This document shows, one piece after another, positions 8,927 through 16,363 of a stretch of DNA of 38,006 nucleotides (its first letter is position 1; each line of letters starts with the position of its first letter). This DNA comes from Phycisphaerales bacterium (lineage in GTDB: Bacteria > Planctomycetota > Phycisphaerae > Phycisphaerales > UBA1924), in the NCBI GenBank assembly GCA_028284805.1, contig JANQQZ010000165.1:1-38006 (forward strand), in the 5' to 3' direction. The position numbers were made by a program, and so were the translations under genes. The notes under the pieces were generated by a model. That model did no database searches, was not told the DNA's origin, and saw nothing but the letters and a program-made list of their open reading frames with translations.

Positions 8927-9214
8927 ATGGGCGTTAAGGCGCTGTTCGTCGAATCGAGGTCACCGTAGGAGAACGGGGACGTCGAGAGCCTGAGCAGGAA
9001 TTTCTGTGAAGAGGTGCTGGACCGGGAGATCTTCGAGACGCTGCTCGAAACACGCGTGCTAATCGAGCGATGGCGTCGGCACTACAACACAATCCGTCCG
9101 CACTCGTCGCTTGGCTACTGCCCACAAGCCCCCAAGGCGATCGCCGCTGGCCCGCCTTCCGCTCCGCTCCGGGCGGCTCAGCAGCAGAAAGCAATCGTCG
9201 GAACACTCAAGTAG
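8927..9214 (+). pseudogene. IS3-family transposase (orfB, rve integrase core) C-terminal remnant with amber stop
   Basis: Read through one stop codon, the frame gives MGVKALFVESRSP*ENGDVES then LDREIFETLLE, RVLIERWRRHYNTIRPHSSLGY. This is the C-terminal third of an IS3-type DDE transposase: a GSPWENGY-like block, the E of the DDE triad, and the YNTxRPHSSLGY motif. At 8966-8968 a TAG replaces the invariant Trp codon (TGG) of SPWENG, an in-frame single-base inactivation. The remainder (9014-9214) still looks like a 66-aa open frame, which could mislead automatic annotation. No N-terminal part, orfA or clear terminal repeats are visible. It cannot be active. Confidence 0.85.
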
Positions 9215-9237
9215 CCTGTGGACCGCTTACCGGGTAA

Positions 9238-9387
9238 AAAGTCAACGGCATCGTGAGTCCCGAGGACTTCGATGATTGGATCCTCGCGTTCAATGAGGAG
9301 TTCCCAGCGTCCGACTACAGCGGCGATCACGTGTGCACTCCCGCCGATCTCAACTCAGCGGTGCTGAACTTCAACAACGTTGGCTGA
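9238..9387 (+). pseudogene. Orphan GC-type dockerin tail, remnant of a secreted protein gene
   Basis: In frame, bases 9241-9387 read VNGIVSPEDFDDWILAFN, then SGDHVCTPADLNSAVLNFNNVG and a TGA stop. This is the two-loop dockerin-like module seen in full at the end of the 30488-32290 gene (VNGDGVLTPADF...CTPADLNAWVLGY). There is no start codon, and an in-frame TAA lies just upstream (9235-9237), so the rest of the gene is gone. The usual terminal GC is also altered: the end reads NNVG. The remnant begins 24 bp after the stop of the IS3 transposase remnant, suggesting that the insertion or a later deletion removed the body of the gene. Confidence 0.8.
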
Positions 9388-9569
9388 TCAAAGAAGTCGC
9401 AGAACAAACACGCGGACGGTGTGCCTCAGCGGCGCGTCGTCCGATTTTGCATTGCTGCTTCCTTGTGCGGAGCGTACCAGCATGTATCGCGTCACAACAA
9501 CACGAGGTGCGCAGGGTTGTAACATGTCGTCCGTTTCGTTAAACCAATAGTGTCGAAGTGCTTCGCGCT

Positions 9570-9631
9570 GAAGCGGCTGGTGCATTGGCGAGCGTTCGGG
9601 ACGAGAAGGTCGGAGGTTCAAATCCTCTCAC
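9570..9631 (+). repeat. tRNA-Pro(CGG)-like 3'-half fragment, direct repeat copy 1 (candidate att site)
   Basis: Bases 9596-9631 are identical to 32487-32522 (36 of 36), and the preceding 26 bp match at 17 of 26. The exact core starts in what would be the anticodon loop (TTCGGGA, anticodon CGG) and continues through CGAGA, AGGTC, then GGAGG-TTCAAAT-CCTCT: the 3' side of the anticodon stem, variable loop and T arm, closely like bacterial tRNA-Pro. The 5' half of the anticodon stem does not pair (GAGCG instead of an expected TCTCG) and no acceptor 5' strand was found, so it is not a functional tRNA. A core that begins at the anticodon loop is typical of integrase attachment sites. Confidence 0.7.
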
Positions 9632-9639
9632 CCCGATTT

Positions 9640-9676
9640 AAAGCGGAAGTCTCTGCACAGCAAGGTCTTCCGCTTT
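9640..9676. terminator. 10-bp perfect inverted repeat, possible bidirectional terminator
   Basis: AAAGCGGAAG (9640-9649) and CTTCCGCTTT (9667-9676) are perfect inverted repeats around a 17-nt loop. The arm ends in CTTT on both strands, giving a short U-run either way. It lies about 100 bp past the AraC stop on the minus strand. The loop is long for an intrinsic terminator, so a protein-binding or att-associated role is possible. Confidence 0.4.
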
Positions 9677-9777
9677 GCTGTACGCGCAGCTAAAGGCGAA
9701 GGATTGCGCCGGATTGTCTCGTGAACGCAGCGTGTATCCGGATGACAAGCCGTTGGCAATGGCTGGCACGAGGCGGC

Positions 9778-10659
9778 TCAGACCCCTGCTGAAGATGCCC
9801 ATTCCTTCGGCGTATGACCGAAGTGCCGTTTGAATTCTCGCGTGAACTGCGACTGGCTGTTGTAGCCGACTTCCTCAGCGACTTCCCCGGCGCGCATACC
9901 AGCAGCGAGTTCTGTCGCTGCCGTATTCAGGCGAAGCTGCTTGATGTACTGGATCGGCGAGAGACCGGTCGCCTGCTTGAAGTTACGGTGGAAACTGGGC
10001 ACACTCATTCCTGCCCACTTCGAGAGTTTCTCGACTGAGAGCGGTTCACGGATGTGGTCCTGTATGTAGCAAGCTGTATCTGCGATCTTCTGCGACGATC
10101 CGAACCGGCGCTTGAGGGCGCTGCCCAGTGGCCCCAGCAGCAGCACGAAGTACACCTCGGTCAGTCTCGAACGAGCAAGTACGTGCCTTGACGTCGTGTC
10201 GCCCATCAGTTCGAGAAGTCTGCGCATGGCAGTTGTGAGTTCATCGGTGACCGGGCCGATCGTCAGTCCTTCAGGTGCATTGGCGGTTGGCTCGTCATCA
10301 GAACTCCAGCCCTGAGACTCTGAGATGCCGACGACAAGTTCGCGCAATAGAGCCAAATCAAGTTCGATCGACACCCCGAGTACCGGTTCATCGGGCGCAG
10401 CCGTTGGAACGTCCGCATCAACGGGCACCGGCATTGTGCAGCAGATGCAGTGGCTCTCGTCGTACACATGAATCCCGGCCTGGGAGTACACGCGCTTCGC
10501 CCCGCGGACGTTCATGCAGATTCGCGGCGTGTAGATGGCTGGGGCTGTCGGCATCGGGCCAGAAATCCGGTAGAGCTGGACACCGGGGATCCCCGTCTCG
10601 TTCGCCGCTTCATCCGGGGCGTGCCGTTCGACAATGGACAGGAGCTGTTCGCTGCTCAT
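9778..10659 (-). CDS. AraC-family transcriptional regulator
   Basis: This encodes 293 aa. Residues 20-165 match the AraC_N type of N-terminal domain (PAIYTPRICMNVRGAKRVYS; VSIELDLALLRELV). Residues 193-293 are the double helix-turn-helix: first helix pair LSVEKLSKWAGMSVPSFHRNFK, linker GLSPIQYIKQLRL, second pair AGEVAEEVGYNSQSQFTREFKRHFG with the family P-x-x-W end (TPKEW). It acts as a cytoplasmic DNA-binding regulator. It is transcribed away from the hydrolase at 10808 with 148 bp between the starts, the usual layout of a regulator controlling its divergent neighbour. The inducer is unknown; no second target is evident. Confidence 0.92.
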   Translation of the reverse strand: MSSEQLLSIVERHAPDEAANETGIPGVQLYRISGPMPTAPAIYTPRICMNVRGAKRVYSQAGIHVYDESHCICCTMPVPVDADVPTAAPDEPVLGVSIELDLALLRELVVGISESQGWSSDDEPTANAPEGLTIGPVTDELTTAMRRLLELMGDTTSRHVLARSRLTEVYFVLLLGPLGSALKRRFGSSQKIADTACYIQDHIREPLSVEKLSKWAGMSVPSFHRNFKQATGLSPIQYIKQLRLNTAATELAAGMRAGEVAEEVGYNSQSQFTREFKRHFGHTPKEWASSAGV

Positions 10660-10807
10660 GCCTCAAGTATCGGCTTGGCAATGGACCTGTCAACGGATGT
10701 GATAGGAATAGGCAAGAAGTAGTGATTCAGAAACGCATAGATGCCTGAGAATGGAGGTATTGTGCTGCAGGGGCTCGCGTTCCTCATCAACCACAAGGAG
10801 ATGACCC
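10660..10807. promoter_or_regulatory. Divergent control region between AraC regulator and hydrolase
   Basis: This 148-bp gap must hold both promoters. A strong ribosome site AAGGAG (10795-10800) sits 7 bp before the hydrolase ATG. No confident -35/-10 or AraC half-sites could be assigned by eye. Confidence 0.4.
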
Positions 10808-11731
10808 ATGGCAGTCCAACGAGTGACCTTCAAGTCCTTTGGCGTCGAATTGGCAGCCTACCTGTTCTTCCCGGCCGGCTTCGATGAAAGCAAGAAGTAC
10901 AAGGCGATCGTGGGCGCAAGCCCGTTCCCTCAGGTGAAGGAGCAGGTCCTCGGCACCTACGGGCCGGAGATGGCCAAGAGAGGATTCGTCTTCTTGGCCT
11001 TCGACTACTTGGGCATGGGAGACTCGCCAGCGTTGCCCGGGGAGTTCAAGCAGAGCAGGTACATGTTCCGACTCATCGAGAACACCTGGGACGCTGTCTC
11101 GTACCTCGGATCGCTCCCCTACGTGGAAGAGGTCTACGGACTCGGCGTGTGCCAGGGTGGGTCGATCATCGCGTCGGCTGCGGTAACAGATCACAGGATC
11201 AAGAAACTCGCCATGATCTCGGGGATGATGGCTGCGGACGACTTTCAGTGGACTGACAAAGCTGTAGTCAATCAACTCATCGAGGCGTCGAATGCGTCAG
11301 CGCAGAAAATGTACGAAACGGGCGAGCCGGACTACATCAGCCCCATCGGCCTGACGGATGAGCACTCTCGTGAGGAGTTCATCAATCTTGGTATCAATCC
11401 AATGGCGGCTGAGACTTACGACTATTACGGGCGCGACGGAGTGAAAGGCCCAAAGGCGGTCGAGAACTTCACCAACACACACATCGGAGACCAGCCAATG
11501 CAGTCACTCGTCTCGATCGGCGAGCACTATGCCGACAAGATCGTGCAGCCCTCGTTGATCATCTACAGCAAGACTGCCTTCACTGCGATCTGCTCGACAC
11601 AGTTCATCGAGAAGTTGACCAACGAGCATGAAGTCATAGCGCTGGATGAGTTCGGGCATGTTGATTTCTACTACAAGCCCGAGGCCGTGAAGCTCTCCGC
11701 CGATGCGGTTGCCGAGTTCTTCGAGAAGTGA
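10808..11731 (+). CDS. Alpha/beta hydrolase, dienelactone-hydrolase-like with Cys nucleophile
   Basis: This encodes 307 aa. It has an alpha/beta-hydrolase fold: a strand and oxyanion region (AIVGASPFP, 33-41), FDYLGMGDS (65-73), nucleophile elbow GVCQGG with C115, and catalytic His in FGHVDFY (H284). An elbow with Cys instead of Ser is the hallmark of dienelactone hydrolases, but the length (307 against about 230-240) and the N-terminal part fit the wider prolyl-oligopeptidase/DLH-like group. No signal peptide is seen, so it is cytoplasmic. The substrate is unknown. Control by the divergent AraC regulator is likely. It converges with the glycosyltransferase gene at 12030 and has no visible link to EPS. 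Confidence 0.85.
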   Translation: MAVQRVTFKSFGVELAAYLFFPAGFDESKKYKAIVGASPFPQVKEQVLGTYGPEMAKRGFVFLAFDYLGMGDSPALPGEFKQSRYMFRLIENTWDAVSYLGSLPYVEEVYGLGVCQGGSIIASAAVTDHRIKKLAMISGMMAADDFQWTDKAVVNQLIEASNASAQKMYETGEPDYISPIGLTDEHSREEFINLGINPMAAETYDYYGRDGVKGPKAVENFTNTHIGDQPMQSLVSIGEHYADKIVQPSLIIYSKTAFTAICSTQFIEKLTNEHEVIALDEFGHVDFYYKPEAVKLSADAVAEFFEK

Positions 11732-12029
11732 GGTGTGTGCAGATGATCGACTTTGCGGAGCCTCTGGCGGGTGGCACGTGTGAGCCCCTTTTAGTCGGGC
11801 CATCTTCAATGGCACCGGACGCGTGTGCGAGCAGCAACATTCAGCGTTTCCCTCTGTTAGCAAGCGGAGTGTCGCCAGTGCAGCCTCCGTGGGAAGGAGG
11901 CGACTGAAGACAGTGGTGGTGTACCACGTACCAGCAAACACTCCGCGCAGTTCAGGTCTTGCAATGTTGGGGCTTGCGAGTCTCCGACCTCTTCGTCGGC
12001 TACGAGGCGAGACCCAGCGGACTCGAATG
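11732..12029. other. 298-bp convergent gap, weak terminator-like hairpins only
   Basis: This lies between the hydrolase (plus) and the WecG-type gene (minus). Two small hairpins are visible: GCCTCC/GGAGGC at 11883-11901 and CCGAC/GTCGG at 11984-11999, the latter 30 bp past the stop of the minus-strand gene. Neither has a U-tract. No gene is seen. Confidence 0.3.
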
Positions 12030-12806
12030 TCAGGCCGCACCAGCGGCTCGAGAGACGCGGTGTTCCAGTATCTGAAGACCGGCATGGAACAAGAATGCCG
12101 GGTTCGTTGATGCATACCGCTTCCACAACCGACGAGGCTCGCAGCTGAGGCGGAAGGCCCACTCCAGCCCGTGCTGCTGCAGGATCGGCGGTGCCTGCCT
12201 GACATACCCGGAGATGAAGTCGAACGCCGCCCCGACACCAAGCCGAACGCCCGGCAGCAGTGGCTTGAGCCGCTGCATCATGATTTCCTGCCGAGGACAG
12301 CCCTGTCCAACAAACGTGACCCGGGCACCCGATGCCGCAACTTCATCGGCGATCGTCTCAACCTCGGCATCAGAGATCTCACCGAATCCCGGGCTGTGTC
12401 CGTAAGCGATATTGATCCGTGGGTATCGCAGGCGGATCGCGGCCTTGAGACCTTCGAGGCGCTCGGGCCTTCCGCCGAGGAGTGCAATCGGAACGCCTTC
12501 GCGTTCGCATGCTTCCATGACATGCAGGGTGAGATGCGGGCCGTAGAGCCTCGTGGCGTCCTTCCGTCCGAGCAGCTTGCGGACCCACACGATGGGTACG
12601 CCGTCGCTCGTGACCATGTCAGCATCGGCGATTGCGGAGCCGATCTCGTCGTGCCATCGCGAGAGCATTAGGCCATGAACTGCCACGACCGCGACCGAGT
12701 GGCTGCCAGTGCCACGAGCCCAGTTGATGATCGTGCTGGTCGCGCTGGTGTAGTCCAGCTCGGCATAATGGACGCCCAGAACTTCAGTGGTGTCAAATGT
12801 CGTCAT
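12030..12806 (-). CDS. WecG/TagA/CpsF family glycosyltransferase (GT26)
   Basis: This encodes 258 aa, close to the family length. Visible family blocks are VHGLMLSRWHD, ADMVTSDGVPIVWVRKLLG (with the conserved D-G-x-P), LYGPHLTLHVMEACEREG, IALLGGRPE, and VGQGCPRQEIMM (the P-R-Q-E block), followed by GVGAAFDFISGYVRQAP. These enzymes transfer a sugar from a nucleotide donor to a lipid-linked acceptor at the cytoplasmic membrane, as in ManNAc(A) addition in ECA or teichoic acid synthesis. The donor here is unknown. AGAGGAG precedes the ATG. It lies 66 bp after the GT4 gene in the same direction, with a possible sigma-54 promoter of its own in that gap. An added sugar in EPS repeat assembly is the likely role. 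Confidence 0.92.
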   Translation of the reverse strand: MTTFDTTEVLGVHYAELDYTSATSTIINWARGTGSHSVAVVAVHGLMLSRWHDEIGSAIADADMVTSDGVPIVWVRKLLGRKDATRLYGPHLTLHVMEACEREGVPIALLGGRPERLEGLKAAIRLRYPRINIAYGHSPGFGEISDAEVETIADEVAASGARVTFVGQGCPRQEIMMQRLKPLLPGVRLGVGAAFDFISGYVRQAPPILQQHGLEWAFRLSCEPRRLWKRYASTNPAFLFHAGLQILEHRVSRAAGAA

Positions 12807-12849
12807 CTCTGTACTCCTCTTTTCAGACTTGATCGTTCAAACCGTGCAT

Positions 12850-12865
12850 TGCACGATGCGTACCA
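12850..12865 (-). promoter_or_regulatory. Candidate sigma-54 (-24/-12) promoter of the WecG-type gene
   Basis: The minus strand reads TGGTACGCATCGTGCA, against the consensus TGGCACG-N4-TTGCA: two mismatches, with the GG and GC pairs at the required spacing. Predicted start of transcription is near 12839, giving a 33-nt leader with AGAGGAG before the ATG at 12806. Confidence 0.4.
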
Positions 12866-12872
12866 GTTGTGA

Positions 12873-14126
12873 TCACGGCGGGGAGGCATGCACGCGGGCT
12901 TGGCCTTGCAGAAGCTGCAGTTGTGTTGAGTTGGATGCAGGAGAGCTGAGCGCACCAAGCACGCTCTCGGCGTTCTTCTTCCATGTGAATGCCTGCATGG
13001 CGAACTGTCGGCCCTGGGCGCCCATGCTCCTACGAGCGGCCCGGGGCATTCGCGAGGCGATGCGCAGGCATTCGGCGATGGCATCCAGATCCCGAGGCGG
13101 AACGAGCCATCCGTGTTTACCGGACTGGACGTGATCGGCAATGCCCGCGTCGGTCGTCGCCAATATTGGCGTCCCTACCGAGAGTGCCTCTGCGAAGACG
13201 AGCCCGAACGACTCTGACCAACTCGGCAAGGCAAACAGGTCGGAGTTCGCCATCTCAGCCATCAGCGCTTCGTTACCGAGCATCGGCAAAAGCTCGACAG
13301 TGTCTGGGGGCAACTCACGCTGAATCTGACGTCGCAACGCGGGTGGGGGGGCACCCACGATGCGGAGCTTCGCTCTCGGGATGTCCGCCTTGGCAAAGGC
13401 GGCAATGAGGTCTGCGTGTCCTTTCCGTGTGATGAACTGACCCGCTGTCAGCACAGTGAAGCCAACTCGGTCGTGGGCATTGACGATGTGCGGGCGCTGC
13501 GAGATTCCGTTGGTCAGCACCGTGGCGTGTGGGGCACCAAGCTTCTGCAGGGAGCCGGTGAGCCGTGAGTTCACGGCCGCGACGGCTGTGAACCGCCCAA
13601 TGTGTTTTGCAACAAATCGTCCCAGGCTCCGATGCCGTGCGGTCGCCCGGACATCATCTGCTGAGTGCTCGATGACCACTGTCGGAATGCGGCGTTCGTG
13701 CGAATGAAGTGCGGCGACATGGCACCATGGCAGCATGCCATGCACGATCAGGGCATCAGGACGGAATCTGTCGAACGCTGCTCGAAAGGCGGTCCGGGTG
13801 GCGGCGCAAAACCCGGCCGTAACTGCTTGCGGCGCACGCGGGGCGACATGAGTACGAATCGAGTGGGGATAAGCGACGGGGCATCGCAGCGTATTGATGG
13901 GTACTCCGTCGTGGGCATACCTCGCGGGACGCGCGAGCTGGCGAGCCCATGGCCCGCCGAGATGCCTGGCAAGGTGGGGAAGACATGGGGCAACGGTGAA
14001 CAACTCGGTTTCCACACCAAGCTCACGCAGAGCCTTGGCCTGCGCAACGTTGTAGAGCCCGATCGCCGGGCGGTCGTGCCACGGCACAGCGAGTGTGAGA
14101 AGGGCGATTCGTCGGGGTGTGTTCAT
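12873..14126 (-). CDS. GT4-family glycosyltransferase (GT-B fold)
   Basis: This encodes 417 aa. The N-terminal domain (1-205) has IALLTLAVPWHDRPAIGLYNVAQAKAL and a VIEHSADDVRA segment. The C-terminal donor domain has VLTAGQFITRKGHADLIAAF, LRIVGAPP, and ESFGLVFAEALSVGTPIL containing the retaining E-x7-E motif, then WLVPPRDLDAIAE. It is a cytoplasmic, membrane-associated sugar transferase in EPS repeat-unit assembly; donor and linkage cannot be read from the sequence. Its ATG overlaps the stop of the GT2 gene upstream by 4 bp (ATGA), so translation is coupled. The last 25 residues (SSPASNSTQLQLLQGQ...) form an unconserved tail. Confidence 0.92.
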   Translation of the reverse strand: MNTPRRIALLTLAVPWHDRPAIGLYNVAQAKALRELGVETELFTVAPCLPHLARHLGGPWARQLARPARYAHDGVPINTLRCPVAYPHSIRTHVAPRAPQAVTAGFCAATRTAFRAAFDRFRPDALIVHGMLPWCHVAALHSHERRIPTVVIEHSADDVRATARHRSLGRFVAKHIGRFTAVAAVNSRLTGSLQKLGAPHATVLTNGISQRPHIVNAHDRVGFTVLTAGQFITRKGHADLIAAFAKADIPRAKLRIVGAPPPALRRQIQRELPPDTVELLPMLGNEALMAEMANSDLFALPSWSESFGLVFAEALSVGTPILATTDAGIADHVQSGKHGWLVPPRDLDAIAECLRIASRMPRAARRSMGAQGRQFAMQAFTWKKNAESVLGALSSPASNSTQLQLLQGQARVHASPP

Positions 14127-15046
14127 GCGGCGCTCTTTCGCTCGGGATACCGCTCCACGGTGTAGCCCACGTTGAAACCGCGAAATGCACCAATCCCTAC
14201 GGCGCAGCGGCAGATCCCTCGGAAAGCGAGTCTGGGACCGATCAGCGGCGCCGCAGCTACCCCGGACAGGGCTTCGGTGACACCGAGAGTGACCCGTTTG
14301 ATCAGTCCCATTACGCGCCCGAACTGCGACGGTGCCCGATTCATGCGACCGAAGACCACGCCCGCCCGGTAACGGCGGCGAAGCACGGCCTGCAAGGTGC
14401 AGCGGTCGGGTTCGATGTCCTCGTAAGCGAACGCGCGGCGTTCATGGACAAGACGTGCGCCACGCTCGTGCGCTCTTCGAAAGAAATCGGTGTCGGAGCC
14501 GCCGCTGGTGCCGTACGCCGGATCGAACCAGAGTCCGGCACGACCGATGAATGCCGAGCCCACCAGCGTGCTACTCGTGCGGCCGATGCGCCAGGTGACC
14601 GGACCGTCGTGGTTGGGCCCGGGCTTGTCGAAGGCGCCTGACCGGACGAGCCAGCGTGGGGTATGGGTAGGCACACGGCCGATGACGGGCCCGATGATCG
14701 CGTCCGCGTCACCTGCATCGAACCGCTCGAGCAAGGCTCGCAGCCATCCGGCGCTCGGGACCTCGTCGTCGTCGATGAACAGGAACGCATCTGCTGGCCC
14801 CATAGCGATCGCGGTGTTGCGGGCGTGCGCAATGTTCCTGCGCGGTTCGGACGCGGTCCTCACGAGCAGATCCGCTTGATGCACCGCCTGCCGAAACGCC
14901 AAGGCGTCTCCATCGGGGTCGTTGTCGACGACGCGAGTTTCGATACGCCATCCGTCGGGCATCTCCAGGGCCGCAAGTGCGTTCAGAAGGCGTGCGAGTC
15001 CCTCGGGTCGGCGGTAGGTGGCGATACAGATCGCGGCGGATTTCAT
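14123..15046 (-). CDS. GT2-family glycosyltransferase (GT-A fold)
   Basis: This encodes 307 aa. The N-terminus AICIATYRRPEGLARLLNAL is the nucleotide-binding start of GT2 enzymes. RNIAHARNTAI (70-80) and FLFIDDDEVPSAGWL carry the DXD-type metal motif (D92-D94). A later GGSDTDFFRRAHERGARLVH block resembles the acceptor/catalytic segment. The C-terminal 70 residues contain hydrophobic stretches, suggesting membrane attachment. It overlaps the GT4 genes on both sides by 4 bp, as part of a tight minus-strand operon of sugar transferases. Donor sugar unknown. Confidence 0.92.
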   Translation of the reverse strand: MKSAAICIATYRRPEGLARLLNALAALEMPDGWRIETRVVDNDPDGDALAFRQAVHQADLLVRTASEPRRNIAHARNTAIAMGPADAFLFIDDDEVPSAGWLRALLERFDAGDADAIIGPVIGRVPTHTPRWLVRSGAFDKPGPNHDGPVTWRIGRTSSTLVGSAFIGRAGLWFDPAYGTSGGSDTDFFRRAHERGARLVHERRAFAYEDIEPDRCTLQAVLRRRYRAGVVFGRMNRAPSQFGRVMGLIKRVTLGVTEALSGVAAAPLIGPRLAFRGICRCAVGIGAFRGFNVGYTVERYPERKSAA

Positions 15047-16233
15047 GCGCGAATCTCCTGCAGAGTGCCCGGCTTCGTGAGCAGCGCAGCCGTGACGGCA
15101 TTAGCCATGCCGCGGGCCATGCGTGTGGGTGTGAACTGGGCAGCGTGAGCGCGGGCGCGGCTGCCAAGGGAAGCCAGACCTGGATGGGTCATGGCGCGAG
15201 ACATTGCTTCAGAGGTGTGGGACAGTCCGCGTTGTGGATTGAACGCGAACCCGTTGTGACCGTCCAAGATAAGATCCTCGAAACAGCCAGCCCGGACCGA
15301 GCACAGCGTCGGTGTGCCGCAGTGCATGGCTTCGTTGACCACCAGGCCCCATGGGTCGGCGACGGAGCCGAAGATGTGCAGATCGGCAGCGCTCATCCAG
15401 TCGATCACCTGTTCGGTCGCAAGCGAACCAATACAATGGATGCCATCGCGGTGCCGACCTTCGGCTCGTGCGCGTTCCGGCCCGTCACCGATGAACGCCA
15501 ATGCCCAATCAACACGCACATCCGCGGGCAACTGAATCCATGCATCAACAAGCAGTCGGATCGACTTGGCAGAGATCATGCGTCCCACGACGACCGCGAG
15601 CCGTCGCCCCTGGAAGCGATCCTTGATGGTTCGCACCGCTGAACAGTGCGATTCGTGCCGTAAGCGAGCCTGTATTGTCTGAATGTCCGCCGCGTTCGGG
15701 GCATCGTGAATCTGCTCCGGATCGCAGTCCATGGCTTCCAGGGTGTGCCGTGCCCGGTCTCCCATCCCGATGACAGCAGAGCTGTGTCGAACCATCAATC
15801 CTCGCAACGGCCCGAGCGGGAAGACGTGTGGTGAGGGGTCGGCGCGGTAGGTCCAAGGAATGACCTTGGCACCCATCGCATATCCCGTGACAGAGGCGAG
15901 CGCGGTGCGAGGCCCCAACTCACCCGTGATGATCGCATCCGGCTTGAATCGCAACAGCTCAGCCGGCAGTCCGACCGGGAAGTGGCGAACGCTGCTGATT
16001 CCGGTCCCGCCGCGCTGGCGCCTCGCAAACGACCGACACTGACGCACTTCGAAGGGTTCGTCGGCGAAGTCGTCGGCACACCAGTCCCGATCGTGTTCCA
16101 TCCCAATGTTGGTAACGACGCGGAGACGCCAGCCTGTCATCTCGGCGAGCTTTCGGAACACCGGACGCCGGTACGGGCTGATGAAGTTCGTGCAGATCGC
16201 CACTCGGGTCTGCATTGACATTCCCTTTGACAT
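15043..16233 (-). CDS. GT4-family glycosyltransferase, first gene of the minus-strand EPS operon
   Basis: I start it at MSKGMSMQTR (396 aa), because GAGGGGAGG lies about 7 bp upstream. A longer frame would run under the divergent SLBB promoter. N-terminal domain: VAICTNFISPYRRPVFRKLAE. Donor domain: VVVGRMISAKSIRLLVDAW, FIGDGPERARAE, IHCIGSLATEQVIDWMSAADLHI, DPWGLVVNEAMHCGTP, FEDLILDGHNGFAF. The usual E-x7-E motif has Asp in place of the first Glu (DPWGLVVNE), a conservative change of unknown effect. It is translationally coupled to the GT2 gene downstream. Likely an EPS repeat-unit transferase. Confidence 0.92.
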   Translation of the reverse strand: MSKGMSMQTRVAICTNFISPYRRPVFRKLAEMTGWRLRVVTNIGMEHDRDWCADDFADEPFEVRQCRSFARRQRGGTGISSVRHFPVGLPAELLRFKPDAIITGELGPRTALASVTGYAMGAKVIPWTYRADPSPHVFPLGPLRGLMVRHSSAVIGMGDRARHTLEAMDCDPEQIHDAPNAADIQTIQARLRHESHCSAVRTIKDRFQGRRLAVVVGRMISAKSIRLLVDAWIQLPADVRVDWALAFIGDGPERARAEGRHRDGIHCIGSLATEQVIDWMSAADLHIFGSVADPWGLVVNEAMHCGTPTLCSVRAGCFEDLILDGHNGFAFNPQRGLSHTSEAMSRAMTHPGLASLGSRARAHAAQFTPTRMARGMANAVTAALLTKPGTLQEIRA

Positions 16234-16281
16234 GTCTCTGCCTCCCCTCATTTCGGGGCCTCGCGGGCCAGACGGTGCGAA

Positions 16282-16297
16282 TGGCCCAGCCGTTGCA
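16282..16297 (+). promoter_or_regulatory. Candidate sigma-54 (-24/-12) promoter of the SLBB export gene
   Basis: TGGCCCAGCCGTTGCA agrees with TGGCACR-N4-TTGCA at all but one informative base, and the GG and GC pairs are correctly spaced. Predicted start of transcription is near 16308, 56 nt before the chosen ATG (16364). Confidence 0.5.
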
Positions 16298-16336
16298 AAC
16301 TCACGCTCCCATCGAGCCGATCTGCCCGGTGCAGAA

Positions 16337-16353
16337 CCCGGCTCGGAGCCGGG
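16337..16353. promoter_or_regulatory. 17-bp perfect palindrome just before the SLBB start codon
   Basis: CCCGGCTC-G-GAGCCGGG is a perfect 8-bp inverted repeat with a one-base centre, ending 10 bp before the ATG at 16364 and abutting the GGGGG that could serve as ribosome site. As DNA it is an operator-like site; as RNA the loop would be too tight without opening the inner pairs. Confidence 0.5.
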
Positions 16354-16363
16354 GGTACGTGAA

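Larger units (their letters stand above)
9388..9777. other. 390-bp gap with tRNA-like fragment and stem-loop
   Basis: The gap between the dockerin remnant and the AraC gene holds a short palindrome CGAAGTGCTTCG (9554-9565), the tRNA-Pro-like repeat copy 1 and a strong inverted repeat (both listed separately). No open frame here is convincing. An antisense frame across the tRNA-like part is a typical spurious ORF. Confidence 0.5.

Noticed and set aside
9388..9621. Antisense ORFs with NLRPSRP/RGFEPPT-like sequence at 9388-9621 and around 32373-32651
   Set aside because: They are reverse translations of the tRNA-like fragments, a well-known source of false proteins.
9558..9636. A functional tRNA-Pro gene at the repeat
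   Set aside because: No 5' acceptor strand, no pairing D arm, and the 5' side of the anticodon stem does not pair in either copy.
16290..16310. Sigma-54 site for the minus-strand glycosyltransferase operon (start 16233)
   Set aside because: The nearest GC-to-CC arrangement on the opposite strand (TGCAAACTCACGCTCCC) is one base too long, and sigma-54 does not tolerate altered spacing.
16106..16363. 86-residue N-terminal extension of the SLBB protein
   Set aside because: It overlaps the start of the divergent GT4 gene and the predicted promoter; the signal peptide starts after the later ATG.
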